From the NCBI GenBank assembly GCA_023678885.1, contig CM042972.1:13474501-13538500 (forward strand): a stretch of 64,000 nucleotides of DNA. Direction: 5' to 3'. Position numbers and translations under genes: made by a program. The stretch is from Pogostemon cablin. Lineage: Eukaryota > Streptophyta > Magnoliopsida > Lamiales > Lamiaceae. Positions 36,301 through 50,884 of the stretch are shown here, in pieces (the stretch's first letter is position 1; each line of letters opens with the position of its first letter). Under the pieces are notes generated by a model that made no database searches, had not been told where the DNA came from, and saw only the letters and a program-made list of their open reading frames with translations.

Positions 36301-36790
36301 AGGAAATGTGCATCAAAATGAAGAAAATATTGATCATAACGAGAAAATGAGCATCAAAATGAAGGAAATGTGCATCGAAACGAAGAAAATGTTGATCGTA
36401 ACGAGAAAATGAGCATCAAAATGAAGGAAAAGTGCATCGAAACGAAGGAAATATTGATCGTAATGAGAAAATGATCATCAAAACGAAGGAAATATGTATC
36501 AAAACGAAGAAAATGTTTATCGTAATGAGAAAATGAGCATCAAAATGAAGGAAATATGAATCGTAACGAAGGAAATGTAGATCGTAACGATAAAATAATC
36601 ATCAGAATGAAGGAAATACTGATCTTAACGAGAAAATAAGCATCAAAATGAAGAAAATATGCATCAAAACGAAGATAATGTTGATCGTAACGAGAAAATG
36701 AGCATCAAAATGAAGGAAATGAGCATCGAAACAAAGAAAATATTGATCGTAACGAGAAAATGAGCATCAAAATGAAGGAAATGTGCATCA
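30333..36790 (+). repeat. Satellite segmental repeat, unit 3 (short form)
   Basis: It matches unit 2 at an offset of 17805 up to about 34938, then follows the 26904-28000 type sequence. It lacks the 1612-bp (26-monomer) segment that separates the two related landmarks at 10185 and 11797 in unit 1 and at 27990 and 29602 in unit 2. The site equivalent to the retroelement insertion (GAAAT at 34938-34942) is empty. It carries a private 48-bp duplication at 35641-35736. Confidence 0.82.
35641..35736 (+). repeat. 48-bp out-of-register tandem duplication
   Basis: Positions 35641-35688 and 35689-35736 are adjacent copies that differ by one C/T change. 48 bp is not a multiple of the 62-bp monomer or of its 20-21 bp subunits, so this event broke register. 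It is absent from the matching places in units 1 and 2. Confidence 0.88.
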
Positions 36791-39700
36791 AAATGAAGAA
36801 AATGTTGATCGTAATGAGAAAATAACCATCAAAATGAAGGAAATATGCACCGAAACGAAGGAAATATTGATCGTAACTCGAAAATAATCATAAAAATGAA
36901 GGAAATATGCATCGAAAAGAGGGAAAGTTGATCTTAACTAGAAATTTTGCACTAAAATGAAAGATATATTAGTCAAAACAAAGGAAATATTGATCGTAAC
37001 GAGAAAATGAGCATAAAAATGAAGGAAATATGCATCGAAACGAAGAAAATATTTATCTTAATGAGAAAATGAGAATCAAAATGAAGGAAATGTGCATCGA
37101 AACGAAGAAAATATTGATCGTAACAAAAAATGAGAATCAAAATGAAGGAAATGTGCATCAAAACGAAGAAAATGTTGATCGTAATGAGAAAATGAGCAAC
37201 AAAATGAAGGAAATGGGTATCGAAACGAAGAAAATGTTGATCATAACAAGAAAATAAGCATCAAAATTAAGGAAATATGCACCAAAAGAAGGAAATATTG
37301 ATCGTAACTAGAAAATGAGCATAAAAATGAAGGAAATATGTATCGAAAAGAGGGAAATGTTGATCGTAATGAGAAATTTAGCATTAAAATGAAGGAAATA
37401 TGAGTCGAAATGAAGGAAATATTGATCGTAACGAGAAAATGAGCATCAAAATGAAAGAAATGTGCATCAATATAAAGAAAATGTTGTTCGTAATGAGAAA
37501 ATGAGCAACAAAAGGAAGGAAATGTGCATTGAAACGAAGAAAATGTTGATCGTAACGAGAAAATGAGCATCAAATTGAAGGAAATGTTGATCGTAAGGAG
37601 AAAATGAGCATCAAAATGAAGAAAATATGCATCAAAACGAAGGAAATTTAGATCGTAACGAGAAAATGAGCATCAGAATGAAGGAAATATTGATCTTAAC
37701 GAGAAAATGAGCATCAAAATGAAGAAAATATGCATCAAAATGAATATAATGTTGATTGTAACGAGAAATTGTGCATCAAAATGAAGGAAATGACCATCGA
37801 AACGAAAAAAATATTGATCGTAATATGAAAATGAGCATCAAAAAGAAGGAAATGTGCATCAAAACGAAGAAAATGTTGAACGTAACAAGAAAATGAGATC
37901 AAAATGAAGGAAATGTGCATAAAAACGAAGAAAATGTTGATCGTAATGAGAAAATGAGCATCAAAATGAAGGAAATGTGCATCAAAATGAAGAAAATGTT
38001 AATCGTAACGAGAAAATGAACATCAAAATTAAGGAAATATGCACCAAAACGAAGGAAATGTTGATCATAACTAGAAAATGTGCATAAAAATGAAGGAAAT
38101 ATGTATTGAAAAGAGGAAAATGTTGATCGTAACGAGAAATTTAGCAGTAAAATGAAGGAAATATGAGTCAAAATGAAGGAAATATTGATCGTAACGAGAA
38201 AATGAGCATCAAAATGGAAGAAATGTGCATCAAAATAAAGAAAATGTTGATCGTAATGAGAAAATGAACTTCAAAAGGAAGGAAATGTGCATTGAAATGA
38301 AGAAAATATTGATCGTAACGAGAAAATGAGCATCAAATTGAAGGAAATGTTGATCGTAAGGAGAAAATGAGCATCGAAATGAAGGAAATATGCATCGAAA
38401 CGAAGGAAATGTAGATAGAAACGACAAAATGAGCATCAGAATGAAGGAAATATTGATCTTAACGAGAAAGTGAGTATCAAAATGAAGGAAATATGCATCA
38501 AAACGAAGATAATGTTGATTGTAACGAGAAAATGAGCATCAAAATGAAGGAAATGACCATCGAAACGAAGAAATTATTGATCGTAACGAGAAAATGATCA
38601 TCAAAATGAAGGAAATGATCATCAGAACAAAGAAAATGTTGATCGTAACGAACAAATGAGCATCAAAATGAAGGAAATGTGCTTCGAAACGAAGAAAATA
38701 TTAATTGTAACGAGAAAATGAGCATCAAAATGAAGGAAATATGCACCGAAACAAAATGAAATGTTGATCGTAACAAAAAAATGAGCATAAAAATGAGGGA
38801 AATATGCATCAAAAAGAGGGAAATGTTGATCGTAACGAGAAATTTTGCATTAAAATGAACGAAATATTAGTCGAAATTAAGGAAATATTGATCGTAACGA
38901 GAAAATAAGCATCACAATGAAGGAAATGTGCATTGAAACGAAGAAAATGTTGATGTAACGAGAAAATAAACATCAAAATGAAGGAAATGTGCATCGAAAC
39001 AAAGAAAATATTGATCGTAACAAGAAAATGAGCATCAAAATGATGGAAATGTGCATCAAAACGAAGAAAATATTGATCATAACAAGAAAATGAGCATCAA
39101 AATGAAGGAAATGTGCATCGAAACGAAGAAAATGTTGATCGTAACGAGAAAATGAGCATCAAAATGAAGGAAAAGTGCATCGAAACGAAGGAAATATTGA
39201 TCGTAATGAGAAAATGATCATCAAAATGAAGGAAATATGTGTCAAAACGAAGGAAATGTTTATCGTAATGAGAAAATGAGCATCAAAACGAAGGAAATAT
39301 GAATCGAAACAAAGGAAATGTAGATCGTAACGATAAAATAAGCATCAGAATAAAGGAAATGCTGATCTTAACGAGAAAATGAGCATCAAAATGAAGGAAA
39401 TATGCATCAAAACAAAGAAAATGTTGATCGTAACAAGAAAATGAGCATCAAAATGAAGGAAATGAGCATCGAAACAAAGAAAATATTGATCGTAACGAGA
39501 AAATGAGCATCAAAATGAAGGAAATGTGCATCAAAATGAAGAAAATGTTGATCGTAATGAGAAAATAACCATCAAAATGTGGGAAATATGCACCGAAACG
39601 AAGGAAATATTGATCGTAACTCGAAAATGATCATAAAAATGAAGGAAATATGCATCGAAAAGAGGGAAATGTTGATCTTAACGAGAAATTTTGCACTAAA

Positions 39701-42700
39701 ATGAAAGAAATATTAGTCAAAACAAAGGAAATATTGATCGTAACGAGAAAATGAGCATAAAAATGAAGGAAATATGCATCGAAACGAATAAAATATTTAT
39801 CTTAATGAGAAAATGAGCATCAAAATGAAGGAAATGTGCATCGAAACGAAGAAAATATTGATCGTAACAAAAAATGAGAATCAAAACGAAAGAAATTTAG
39901 ATCGTAACGAGGAAATGTGCATCAGAATGAAGGAAATATTGATCTTAACGAGAAAATGAGCATCAAAATGAAGGAAATATGCATCAAAACGAAGATAATG
40001 TTGATTGTAACGAGAAATTGTGCATCAAAATGAAGGAAATGACCATCGAAACGAAGAAAATATTGTTCGTAATATGAAAATGAGCATCAAAATGAAAGAA
40101 ATGTGCATCAAAACGAATAAAATGTTGAACGTAACAAGAAAATGAGATCAAAATAAAGGAAATGTGCATAAAAACGAAGAAAATGTTGATAGTAATGAGA
40201 AAATGAGCATCAAAATGAAGGAAATGTGCATCAAAAAGAAGAAAATGTTGATCGTAACGAGAAAATGAGCATCAAAATGAAGGAAATATGCACCGAAACA
40301 AAATGAAATGTTGATCGTAACAAAAAAATTAGCATAAAAATGAAGGAAATATGCATCAAAAAGAGGGAAATGTTGATCGTAACGAGAAATTTTGCATTAA
40401 AATGAACGAAATATTAGTCGAAATTAAGGAAATATTTATCGTAACGAGAAAATAAGCATCACAATGAAGGAAATGTGCATTGAAACTAAGAAAATGTTGA
40501 TGTAACGAGAAAATAAACATCAAAATGAAGGAAATGTGCATCGAAACAAAGAAAATATTGATCGTAACAAGAAAATGAGCATCAAAATGAAGGAAATGTG
40601 CATCAAAACGAAGAAAATATTGATCATAACGAGAAAATGAGCATCAAAATGAAGGAAATGTGCATCGAAACGAAGAAAATGTTGATCGTAACGAGAAAAT
40701 GAGCATCAAAATGAAGGAAAAGTGCATCGAAACGAAGGAAATATTGATCGTATTAAGAAAATGATCATCAAAACGAAGGAAATATGTATCAAAACGAAGG
40801 AAATGTTTATCGTAATTAGAAAATGAGCATCCAAATGAAGGAAATATGAATCGAAATGAAGGAAATATAGATCGTAACGATAAAATAAGCATCAGAATGA
40901 AGGAAATACTGATCTTAACGAGAAAATGAGCATCAAAATGATGGAAATATGCATCAAAACAAAGATAATGTTGATCGTAACGAGAAAATGAGCATCAAAA
41001 TGAATGAAATGAGCATCGAAATAAAGAAAATATTGATCGTAACGAGAAAATGAGCATCAAAATGAAGGAAATGTGCATCAAAATGAAGAAAATGTTGATC
41101 GTAATGAGAAAATAACCATCAAAATGATGGAAATATGCACCGAAACGAAGGAAATATTGATCGTAACTCGAAAATGATCATAAAAATGAAGGAAATATGC
41201 ATCGAAAAGAGGGAAATGTTGATCTTAACGAGAAATTTTGCACTAAAATGAAAGAAATATTAGTCAAAACAAAGGAAATATTGATCGTAACAAGAAAATG
41301 AGCATAAAAATGAAGGAAATATGCATCGAAACGAATAAAATATTTATCTTAATGAGAAAATGAGCATCAAAAAGAAGGAAATGTGCATCGAAACGAAGAA
41401 AATATTGATCGTAATAAAAAATGAGAATCAAAATGAAGGATATGTGCATCAAAACGAAGAAAATGTTGATCGTAATGAGAAAATGAGCATCAAAATGAAG
41501 GAAATGGGCATCGAAACGAAGAAAATGTTAATCATAACAAGAAAATAAATATCAAAATTAAGGAAATATGAACCAAAAGAAGGAAATATTGATCATAACT
41601 AGAAAATGAGCATAAAAATGAAGGAAATATGTATCGAAAAGAGGGAAATGTTGATCGTAATGAGAAATTTAGCATTAAAATGAAGGAAATATGAGTCTAA
41701 ATGAAGGAAATATTGATCGTAACGAGAAAATGAGTATCAAAATGAAAGAAATGTGCATCAATATAAAGAAAATGTCGATCGTAATGAGAAAATGAGCAAC
41801 AAAAGGAAGGAAATGTGCATTGAAACGAAGAAAATATTGATCGTAACGAGAAAATGAGCATCAAATTGAAGGAAATGTTGATCGTAAGGAGAAAATGAGC
41901 ATCAAAATGAAGGAAATATGCATCAAAACGAAGGAAATTTAGATCGTAACGAGAAAATGAGCATCAGAATGAAGGAAATATTGATCTTAACGAGAAAATG
42001 AGCATCAAAATGATGGAAATATGCATCAAAACGAAGATAATGTTGATTGTAACGAGAAATTGTGCATCAAAATGAAGGAAATAACCTTCGAAACGAAGAA
42101 AATATTGATCGTAATATGAAAATGAGCATCAAAATGAAGGAAATGTGCATCAAAACGAAGAAAATGTTGAACGTAACAAGAAAATGAGATTAAAATGAAG
42201 GAAATGTGCATAAAAACGAAGAAAATGTTGATCGTAATGAGAAAATGAGCATCAAAATGAAGGAAATGTGCATCAAAAAGAAGAAAATGTTTATCGTAAC
42301 GAGAAAATGAGCATCAAAATTAAGAAAATATGCACCAAAACGAAGAAAATGTTGATCGTAACTAGAAAATGTGCATAAAAATGAAGGAAATATGTATTGA
42401 AAAGAGGGAAATGTTGATCGTAACGAGAAATTTAGCACTAAAATGAAGGGAATATGAGTCAAAATGAAGGAAATATTGATCGTAACGAGAAAATGAGCAT
42501 CAAAATGAAAGAAATGTGCATCAAAATAAAGAAAATGTTGATCGTAATGATAAAATGAGCTTCAAAAGGAAGGAAATGTGCATTGAAACGAAGAAAATAT
42601 TGATCGTAACGAGAAAATGAGCATCAAATTGAAGGAAATATTGATCGTAAGGAGAAAATGAGCATCAAAATGAAGGAAATATGCATCGAAAAGAAGTAAA

Positions 42701-45700
42701 TGTAGATCGAAACGAGAAAATGAGCATCAGAATGAAGGAAATATTGATCTTAACGAGAAAATGAGTATCAATATGAAGGAAATATGCATCAAAACGAAGA
42801 TAATGTTGATTGTAACGAGAAAATGAGCATCAAAATGAAGGAAATGACCATCGAAACGAAGAAATTATTGATCGTAACGAGAAAATGATCATCAAAATGA
42901 AGGAAATGTGCATCAGAACAAAGAATGTTGATCGTAACGAACAAATGAGCATCAAAATGAAGGAAATGTGCTTCGAAACAGAGAAAATATTGATTGTAAC
43001 GAGAAAATGAGCATCAAAATGAAGGAAATATGCACCGAAACAAAATGAAATGTTGATCGTAACAAAAAAATGAGCATAAAAATGAAGGAAATATGCATCA
43101 AAAAGAGGGAAATGTTGATCGTAACGAGAAATTTTGCATTAAAATGAACGAAATATTAGTCGAAATTAAGGAAATATTGATCGTAACTAGAAAATAAGCA
43201 TCACAATGAAGGAAATGTGCATTGAAACGAAGAAAATGTTGATGTAACGAGAAAATAAACATCAAAATGAAGGAAATGTGCATCAAAACGAAGAAAATAT
43301 TGATCATAACGAGAAAATGAGCATCAAAATGAAGGAAATGTGCATCGAAACGAAGAAAATGTTGATCCTAACGAGAAAATGAGCATCAAAATGAAGGAAA
43401 AGTGCATCGAAACGAAGGAAATATTGATCGTAATGAGAAAATAATCATCAAAACGACGGAAATATGTATCAAAACGAAGGAAATGTTTATCGTAATGAGA
43501 AAATGAGCATCAAAATGAAGGAAATATGAATCGAAACGAAGGAAATGTAGATCGTAACGATAAAATAAGCATCAGAATGAAGGAAATACTGATCTTAACA
43601 AGAAAATGAGCATCAAAATGAAGGAAATATGCATCAAAACAAAGATAATGTTGATCGTAACGAGAAAATGAGCATCAAAATGAAGGAAATGAGCATCGAA
43701 ACAAAGAAAATATTGATCGTAACGAGAAAATGAGCATCAAAATGAAGGAAATGAGCATCAAAATGAAGAAAATGTTGATCGTAATGAGAAAATAACCATC
43801 AAAATGAAGGAAATATGCACCGAAACGAAGGAAATATTGATCGTAACTCGAAAATGATCATAAAAATAAAGGAAATATGCATCGAAAAGAGGGAAATGTT
43901 GATCTTAACGAGAAATTTTGCACTAAAATGGAAGAAATATTAGTCAAAACAAAGGAAATATTGATCGTAACGAGAAAATGAGCATAAAAATGAAGGAAAT
44001 ATGCATCGAAACCAATAAAATATTTATCTTAATGAGAAAATGAGCATCAAAATGAAGGAAATGTGCATCGAAATGAAGAAAATATTGATCGTAACAAAAA
44101 ATGAGAATCTAAATGAAGGAAATGTGCATCAAAAAGAAGAAAATGTTGATCGTAATGAGAAAATGAGCATCAAAATGATGGAAATGGGCATCGAAACGAA
44201 GAAAATGTTGATCATAACAAGAAAATAAGTATCAAAATTAAGGAAATATGGGCCAAAAGAAGGAAATATTGATCGTAACTAGAAAATGAGCATAAAAATG
44301 AAGGAAATATGTATCGAAAAGAGGGAAATGTTGATCGTAATGAGAAATTTAGCATTAAAATGAAGGAAATATGAGTCGAAATGAAGGAAATATTGATCGT
44401 AACGAGAAAATGAGCATCAAAATGAAAGAAATGTGCATCAATATAAAGAAAATGTTGATCGTAATGAGAAAATGAGCAACAAAAGGAAGGAAATGTTCAT
44501 TGAAACGAAGAAAATGTTTATCGTAACGAGAAAATGAGCATCAAATTGAAGGAAATGTAGATCGTAAGGAGAAAATGAGCATCGAAATGAAGGAAATATG
44601 CATCAAAACGAAGGAAATTTAGATCGTAACGAGAAAATGAGCATCAGAATGAAGGAAATATTGATCTTAACGAGAAAATGAGTATCAAAATGAAGGAAAT
44701 ATGCATCAAAACAAAGATAATGTTGATTGTAACGAGAAAATGAGCATCAAAATGAAGGGAATGACCATCGGAAATAAGAAATTATTGATCGTAACGAGAA
44801 AATGATCATCAAAATGAAGGAAATGTGCATCAGAATAAAGAAAATATTGATCGCAACGAACAAATGAGCATCAAAATGAAGGAAATGTGCTTCGAAACGA
44901 AGAAAATATTGATTGTAACGAGAAAATGAGCATCAAAATGAAGGAAATATGCACCGAAACAAAATGAAATGTTGATCGTAACAAAAAAATGAGCATAAAA
45001 ATGAAGGAAATATGCATCAAAAAGAGGGAAATGTTGATCGTAACGAGAAATTTTGCATTAAAATGAACGAAATATTAGTCGAAATTAAGGAAATATTGAT
45101 CGTAACGAGAAAATAAGCATCACAATGAAGGAAATTTGCATTGAAACGAAGAAAATGTTGACGTAACGAGAAAATAAACATCAAAATGAAGGAAATGTGC
45201 ATCGAAACAAAGAAAATATTGATCGTAACAAGAAAATGAGCATCAAAATGAAGGAAATGTGCATCAAAACGAAGAAAATATTGATCATAACGAGAAAATG
45301 AGCATGAAAATGAAGGAAATGTGCACCAAAACGAAGAAAATGTTGATCGTAACGAGAAAATGAGCATCAAAATGAAGGAAAAGTGCATCGAAACGAAGGA
45401 AATATTGATCGTAATGAGAAAATGATCATCAAAACGAAGGAAATATGTATCAAAACGAAGGAAATGTTTTATCGTAAAGAGAAAATGAGCATCAAAATGA
45501 AGGAAATATGAATCGAAACGAAGGAAATGTAGATCGTAACGATAAAATAAGCATCATAATGAAGGAAATACTGATCTTAACGAGAAAATGAGCATCAAAA
45601 TGAAGGAAATATGCATCAAAACAAAGATAATGTTGATCGTAACGAGAAAATGAGCATCAAAATGAAGGAAATGAGCATCGAAACAAAGAAAATATTGATC

Positions 45701-48700
45701 GTAACGAGAAAATGAGCATCAAAATGAAGGAAATGTGCATCAAAATGAAGAAAATGTTGATCGTAATGAGAAAATAACCATCAAAATGAAGGAAATATGC
45801 ACCGAAACGAAGGAAATATTGATCGTAACTCGAAAATGATCATAAAAATGAAGGAAATATGCATCGAAAAGAGGGAAATGTTGATCTTAACGAGAAATTT
45901 TGCACTAAAATGAAAGAAATATTAGTCAAAACAAAGGAAATATTGATCGTAACGAGAAAATGAGCATAAAAATGAAGGAAATATGCATCGAAACGAATAA
46001 AATATTTATCTTAATGAGAAAATGAGCATCAAAATGAAGGAAATGTGTATCGAAACGAAGAAAATATTGATCGTAACAAAAAATGAGAACCAAAATGAAG
46101 GAAATGTGCATCAAAACAAGAAAATGTTGATCGTAATGAGAAAATGAGCATCAAAATGAAGGAAATGGGCATCGAAACGAAGAAAATGTTGATCATAACA
46201 AGAAAATAAGCATCAAAATTAAGGAAATATGCACCAAAAGAAGGAAATATTGATCGTAACTAGAAAATGAGCATAAAAATGAAGGAAATATGTATCGAAA
46301 AGAGGAAAATGTTGATCGTAAAGAGAAATTTAGCATTAAAATGAAGGAAATATGAGTCGAAATGAAGGAAATATTGATCGTAACGAGAAAATGAACATCA
46401 AAATGAAAGAAATTTGCATCAATATAAAGAAAATGTTGATCGTAATGAGAAAATGAGCAACAAAAGGAAGGAAATGTGCATTGAAACGAAGAAAATGTTG
46501 ATCGTAACGAGAAAATGAGCATCAAATTGAAGGAAATGTTGACCGTAAGGAGAAAATGAGCATCAAAATGAAGGAAATATGCATCAAAACGAAGGAAATT
46601 TAGATCGTAACGAGAAAATGAGCATCAGAATGAAGGAAATATTGATCTTAACGAGAAAATGAGCATCAAAATGAAGGAAATATGCATCAAAACGAAGATA
46701 ATGTTGATTGTAACGAGAAATTGTGCATCAAAATGAAGGAAATAACCATCGAAACGAAGAAAATATTGATCGTAATATGAAAATGAGCATCAAAATGAAG
46801 GAAATGTGCATCAAAACGAAGAAAATGTTGAACGTAACAAGAAAATGAGATCAAAATGAAGGAAATGTGCATAAAAACGAAGAAAATGTTGATCGTAATG
46901 AGAAAATGAGCATCAAAATGAAGGAAATATGCATCAAAATTAAGGAAATTTAGATCGTAACGAGAAAACGAGCATCAGAATGAAGGAAATATTGATCTTA
47001 ACGAGAAAATGAGCATCTGAATGAAGGAAATATGCATCAAAACGAAGATAATGTTGATTGTAACGAGAAATTGTGCATCAAAATGAAGGAAATGACCATC
47101 GAAACGAAGAAAATATTGATCGTAATATGAAAATGAACATCAAAATGAAGGAAATGTGCATCAAAACGAAGAAAATGTTGAACGTAACAAGAAAATGAGA
47201 TCAAAATGAAGGAAATGTGCATAAAAACGAAGAAAATGTTGATCGTAATGAGAAAATAAGCATCAAAATGAAGGAAATGTGCATCAAAAAGAAGTAAATG
47301 TTTATCGTAACGAGAAAATGAGCATCAAAATTAAGAAAATATGCACCAAACCGAAGGAAATGTTGATCGTAACTAGAAAATGTGCATAAAAATGAAGGAA
47401 ATATGTATTGAAAAGAGGGAAATGTTGATCGTAACGAGAAATTTAGCATTAAAATGAAGGGAATATGAGTCAAAATGTAGGAAATATTGATCGTAACGAG
47501 AAAATGAGCATCAAAATGAAAGAAATGTGCATCAAAATAAAGAAAATGTTGATCGTAATGAGAAAATGAGCTTCAAAAGGAAGGAAATGTGCATTGAAAC
47601 GAAGAAAATATTGATCGTAACGAGAAAATGAGCATCAAATTGAAGGAAATGTTAATCGTAATGAGAAAATGAACATCAAAATGAAGTAAATATGCATCGA
47701 AACGAAGGAAATGTAGATCGAAACGAGCAAATGAGCATCAGAATGAAGGGAATATTGATCTTAACGAGAAAATGAGTATCAAAATGAAGGAAATATGCAT
47801 CAAAAAGAGGGAAATGTTGATCGTAACGAGAAATTTTGCATTAAAATGAACGAAATATTAGTCGAAATTAAGGAAATATTGATCGTAACGAGAAAATAAG
47901 CATCATAATGAAGGAAATGTGCATTGAAACGAAGAAAATGTTGATGTAACGAGAAAATAAACATCAAAATGAAGGAAATGTGCATCGAAACAAAGAAAAT
48001 ATTGATCGTAACAAGAAAATGAGCATCAAAATGAAGGAAATGTGCATCAAAACGAAGAAAATATTGATCATAACGAGAAAAGGAGCATCAAAATGAAGGA
48101 AATGTGCATCGAAACGAAGAAAATGTTGATCGTAACGAGAAAATGAGCATCAAAATGAAGGAAATGTGCATCGAAACGAAGAAAATATTGATCGTAACAA
48201 AAAATGAGAATCAAAATGAATGAAATGTGCATCAAAACAAGAAAATGTTGATCGTAATGAGAAAATGAGCATCAAAATGAAGGAAATGGGCATCGAAACG
48301 AAGAAAATGTTGATCATAACAAGAAAATAAGCATCAAAATTAAGGAAATATGCACCAAAAGAAGGAAATATTGATCGTAACTAGAAAATGAGCATAAAAA
48401 TGAAGGAAATATGTATCGAAAAGAGGAAAATGTTGATCGTAAAGAGAAATTTAGCATTAAAATGAAGGAAATATGAGTCGAAATGAAGGAAATATTGATC
48501 GTAACGAGAAAATGAACATCAAAATGAAAGAAATTTGCATCAATATAAAGAAAATGTTGATCGTAATGAGAAAATGAGCAATAAAAGGAAGGAAATGTGC
48601 ATTGAAACGAAGAAAATGTTGATCATAACGAGAAAATGAGCATCAAATTGAAGGAAATGTTGATAGTAAGGAGAAAATGAGCATCAAAATGAAGGAAATA

Positions 48701-50884
48701 TGCATCAAAACGAAGGAAATTTAGATCGTAACGAGAAAATGAGCATCAGAATGAAGGAAATATTGATCTTAACGAGAAAATGAGCATTAAAATGAAGGAA
48801 ATATGCATCAAAACGAAGATAATGTTGATTGTAACGAGAAATTGTGCATCAAAATGAAGGAAATGACCATCGAAACGAAGAAAATATTGATCGTAATATG
48901 AAAATGAGCATCAAAATGAAGGAAATGTGCATCAAAACGAAGAAAATGTTGAACGTAACAAGAAAATGAGATCAAAATGAAGGAAATGTGCATAAAAACG
49001 AAGAAAATGTTGATCGTAATGAGAAAATGAGCATCAAAATGAAGGAAATGTGCATCAAAAAGAAGAAAATGTTTATCTTAACGAGAAAATGAGCATCAAA
49101 ATTAAGAAAATATGCACCAAAACGAATGAAATGTTGATCGTAACTAGAAAATGTGCATAAAAATGAAGGAAATATGTATTGAAAAGAGGAAAATGTTGAT
49201 CGTAACGAGAAATTTAGCATTAAAATGAAGGGAATATGAGTCAAAATGAAGGAAATATTGATCGTAACGAGAAAATGAGCATCAAAATGAAAGAAATGTG
49301 CATCAAAATAAAGAAAATGTTGATCGTAATGAGAAAATGAGCTTCAAAAGGAAGGAAATGTGCATTGAAACGAAGAAAATATTGATCGTAACGAGAAAAT
49401 GAGCATCAAATTGAAGGAAATGTTGATCGTAAGGAGAAAATGAGCATCAAAATGAAGGAAATATGCATCGAAACGAAGGAAATGTAGATCGAAACGAGAA
49501 AATGAGCATCAGAATGAAGGAAATATTGATCTTAACGAGAAAATGAGTATCAAAATGAAGGAAATATGCATCAAAACGAAGATAATGTTGATTGTAACGA
49601 GAAAATGAGCATCAAAATGAAGGAAATGACCATTGAAAAGAAGAAATTATTGATCGTAACGAGAAAATGATCATCAAAATGAAGGAAATGTGCATCAGAA
49701 CAAAGAAAATGTTGATCGCAACGAACAAATGAGCATCAAAATAAAGGAAATGTGCTTCGAAACGAAGAAAATATTGATTGTAACGAGAAAATGAGCATCA
49801 AAATGAAGGAAATATGCACCGAAACAAAATGAAATGTTGATCGTAACAAAAAAATGAGCATAAAAATGAAGGAAATATGCATCAAAAAGAGGGAAATGTT
49901 GATCGTAACGAGAAATTTTGCATTAAAATGAACGAAATATTAGTCGAAATTAATGAAATATTGATCGTAACGAGAAAATAAGCATCACAATGAAGGAAAT
50001 GTGCATTGAAACGAAGAAATGTTGATGTAACGAGAAAATAAACATCAAAATGAAGGAAATGTGCATCGAAACAAAGAAAATATTGATCGTAACAAGAAAA
50101 TGAGCATCCAAATGAAGGAAATGTGCATCAAAACGAAGAAAATATTGATCATAACGAGAAAATGAGCATCAAAATGAAGGAAATGTGCATCGAAACGAAG
50201 AAAATGTTGATCGTAACGAGAAAATGAGCATCAAAATGAAGGAAAAGTGCATCGAAACGAAGGAAATATTGATCGTAATGAGAAAATGATCATCAAAACG
50301 AAGGAAATATGTATCAAAACGAAGGAAATGTTTATCGTAATGAGAAAATGAGCATCAAAATGAAGGAAATATGAATCGAAACGAAGGAAATGTAGATCGT
50401 AACGAAAAAATAAGCATCAGAATGAAGGAAATACTGATCTTAACGAGAAAATGAGCATCAAAATGAAGGAAATATGCATCAAAACAAAGATAATGTTGAT
50501 CGTAACGAGAAAATGAGCATCAAAATGAAGGAAATGAGCATCGAAACAAAGAAAATATTGATCGTAACGAGAAAATGAGCATCAAAATGAAGGAAATGTG
50601 CATCAAAATGATGTAAATGTTGATCGTAATGAGAAAATAACCATCAATATGAAGGAAATATGCACCGAAACGAAGGAAATATTGATCGTAACTCGAAAAT
50701 GATCATAAAAATGAAGGAAATATGCATCGAAAAGAGGGAAATGTTGATCTTAACGAGAAATTTTGCTCTAAAATGAAAGAAATATTAGTCAAAACAAAGT
50801 AAATATTGATCGTAACGAGAAAATGAGCATAAAAATGAAGGAAATATGCATCGAAACGAATAAAATATTTATCTTAATGAGAAA
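36791..50884 (+). repeat. Satellite block with irregular 4.3-4.7 kb higher-order repeats
   Basis: Matching variant-monomer series recur at 36973/41264, 37899/42190 and 38809/43098 (spacing 4289-4291 bp), and then at 41264/45926 and 42026/46687 (4661-4662 bp). A shorter landmark beginning CATCAAAAAGAGGG recurs at irregular spacings of 1547-2783 bp. The block mixes several monomer families (for instance ones with AACTCGAAAATGATC, AGGAGAAAATGAGC or AATATGAAAATG). No gene is seen. Confidence 0.75.
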